A DNA stretch of 6,449 nt. Source: Natronohydrobacter sp. GTDB taxonomy: Bacteria; Pseudomonadota; Alphaproteobacteria; Rhodobacterales; Rhodobacteraceae. This document shows positions 5,282 through 6,449 of the stretch, piece after piece. The position numbers were made by a program, and so were the translations under genes. Each line of letters opens with the position of its first letter. Positions within the stretch are counted from its first letter, which is position 1. Below the pieces are notes generated by a model, which saw only the letters and a list, made by a program, of their open reading frames with translations, did no database searches and had not been told where the DNA came from. Location: assembly GCA_007117255.1 (NCBI GenBank), contig SKGU01000320.1, forward strand, positions 1-6,449, read 5' to 3'.

Positions 5282-6449
5282 GCCCGCCCCCTTGTGGCCG
5301 CTTTCAGCAAAGTGTCGAGGACCATCTCTGTTGCTTCATAACCGTTTGAAATGACCTGCCAGCCGCGATGGGCCTGATCGGCGGCCTGTTCGGGACGCAG
5401 GGCCGTACAAATCGCGGCACCCAGTGCCTCGGCGCTCTGCACCATCCGCGTCGCGCGGGCCTCGCGCAGTGAATCAAAGGCGGCAGAATGACGACCGAAC
5501 ATGCGGCCATGCACAATCGCGCAGCCAAGCCCTGCTGGCTCCAACGGACTGAACGCTGCACCGTCACTGCTGAGTGACCCCCCCAAATAACAGGCGACCG
5601 CCAGCCGGTACCACAATCCGCGCTCTCCATCGGTGTCCACGATATAGACCTGTGTTTCAGGCGTGACCAGATCATCGACCGAGCGCAACGCAGTGCTGAA
5701 TTGCGCGTCAAGCCGCGCTTTCAGCTCCGGGCCGCGCATGGGATCAGCGGGGTGCAAGATCAGCGCAAGCCGATGGCTTTCGCGCAGGGCCTCGCGATGG
5801 GCTGCAATGATTGCGTCTTCTTCGCGTTCGGGCAAACCCGCGGCCAGCCAAAGTGTGCGGTGGCGAAAAGCATCGGCCAGCGCTTCGCGCTCAGCCTCGT
5901 TGCAGCTCAGCGCGGGCGGATTTGCTGACAAACGCCCGCACAGCGTCAATGCGCAATCAGGCAATCCGCTTTCCAGCCAGACTCCCCGCGCCGCACTGCT
6001 TTGCAAGAACACCTTGTCAAGCTTCGCGAGCACAGATCGCGAAAACCCCGGCACATGCCGCCACCCCGCAGCAAGCCCCGGCGCATCCGAGTCGATGGCA
6101 TAGATCGGGATATTCCTACGCGCCAGTGTTGCGATCATGCCAGCAGGCAGCGTCTGGGCAGCCAGTAGCATCGCCGCGGGTACATAATCGCGCGCCAGAA
6201 GCGCCTGCACCAATGCGGAAGCATCACCATCCAGCGGCAGGATCACCCGCCCCGGCATTTCTGGCAGGGTCGTGACGCTTTCGGATGGCAAGCTAAGCAA
6301 GACCCCGACCCCGGAATTACGCATCACAATCGCGTCGGACAGGGCGGCCAGAAGCGGCACTTCGCGGGCTGAATCGCTGTGGAGCCAGACATAGGGGCGC
6401 GGCAAACGCTCCATCGCGGCAGGTGGCTGTGCGCCGCGATGGCGTGACA
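5278..6449 (-). CDS. WaaA/KdtA-like (GT30) glycosyltransferase, divergent, cut at window end
   Basis: The frame is open from the stop at 5280-5278 to the window end. An in-frame ATG at 6414-6412 would give 378 residues, but it has no ribosome site, family members are about 40-50 residues longer at the N-terminus, and the codons beyond it (SRHRGAQPPAA) read naturally as protein, so the true start is probably outside. Counting from that ATG, the N-terminal half (about 7-160) and C-terminal half (about 186-370) follow the two GT-B domains of Kdo transferases, which attach Kdo to lipid IVA at the inner membrane. Kept landmarks are WLHSDSARE (10-18), LWLAAGLPEREE (188-199), GERGLWYRLAVACYLGGSL (263-281) and SPLEPAGLG (289-297). 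Altered ones are the region of the usual ETELWP, here AQTLP (86-90), and the usual GGHNPLEP, here GAAFSPLEP (285-293). Coupling to lpxK supports a lipid A or core role. It may be a true but divergent Kdo transferase or a paralogue with another role. Confidence 0.75.
   Translation of the reverse strand, partial: SRHRGAQPPAAMERLPRPYVWLHSDSAREVPLLAALSDAIVMRNSGVGVLLSLPSESVTTLPEMPGRVILPLDGDASALVQALLARDYVPAAMLLAAQTLPAGMIATLARRNIPIYAIDSDAPGLAAGWRHVPGFSRSVLAKLDKVFLQSSAARGVWLESGLPDCALTLCGRLSANPPALSCNEAEREALADAFRHRTLWLAAGLPEREEDAIIAAHREALRESHRLALILHPADPMRGPELKARLDAQFSTALRSVDDLVTPETQVYIVDTDGERGLWYRLAVACYLGGSLSSDGAAFSPLEPAGLGCAIVHGRMFGRHSAAFDSLREARATRMVQSAEALGAAICTALRPEQAADQAHRGWQVISNGYEATEMVLDTLLKAATRGRA
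5287..5293 (-). promoter_or_regulatory. Ribosome binding site of lpxK inside the end of the GT30-like gene
   Basis: AAGGGGG on the minus strand, five bases before the lpxK ATG (5281-5279). It lies within the last codons of the upstream gene, consistent with translational coupling through the ATGA overlap. Confidence 0.7.

Noticed and set aside
4976..6275. Long plus-strand open frames opposite lpxK and the GT30-like gene
   Set aside because: High GC leaves few stops on the opposite strand; the translations are low-complexity Arg/Pro/Ser/Ala runs, while the minus-strand frames match known families.

Overview
This 6.4 kb window looks like ordinary chromosome from an alphaproteobacterium, most likely Rhodobacteraceae. 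That placement is an inference from the GC-rich DNA with strong G/C at third codon positions, the style of the proteins, and the pairing of a Kdo-transferase-like gene with lpxK. There is no RNA gene, CRISPR array, insertion sequence or phage gene that I can support. Five protein-coding genes account for most of the window, and two of them run off its ends.

Left part (minus strand): positions 1-553 hold the first 184 residues of an MgtE-type magnesium channel. It is preceded by a 477-base gap with no convincing gene but with two hairpin-forming inverted repeats in the mgtE leader. Positions 1031-2515 encode a soluble PAS-GAF-GGDEF diguanylate cyclase. Its PAS domain has the outline of a LOV domain but lacks the flavin-photochemistry residues, and its GGDEF domain is catalytically intact but lacks the usual inhibitory RxxD site.

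Centre: the cyclase gene and a plus-strand succinate-semialdehyde dehydrogenase gene (gabD-like, 2722-4200) diverge from a 206-base shared upstream region. That region contains an exact 12-base direct repeat, one copy next to each gene, which is the least expected non-coding signal here. The dehydrogenase has all catalytic residues, but its cofactor-contacting KPAS motif reads RPAT. No gabT or other GABA gene is visible next to it.

Right part (minus strand): a 91-base convergent gap with two overlapping GC-rich hairpins separates gabD from a lipid A operon. In transcription order this is a GT30 (WaaA/KdtA)-like gene, whose start appears to lie beyond the window, followed by lpxK, with a four-base stop/start overlap. 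LpxK is canonical. The GT30-like protein keeps the fold landmarks but has lost several motifs of characterised Kdo transferases, so its activity is uncertain.

I do not see a clear new multi-gene system. The items worth a second look are the divergent GT30-like protein, the 12-base repeat pair, the LOV-like sensor of the cyclase, the altered dehydrogenase cofactor motif and the structured mgtE leader.
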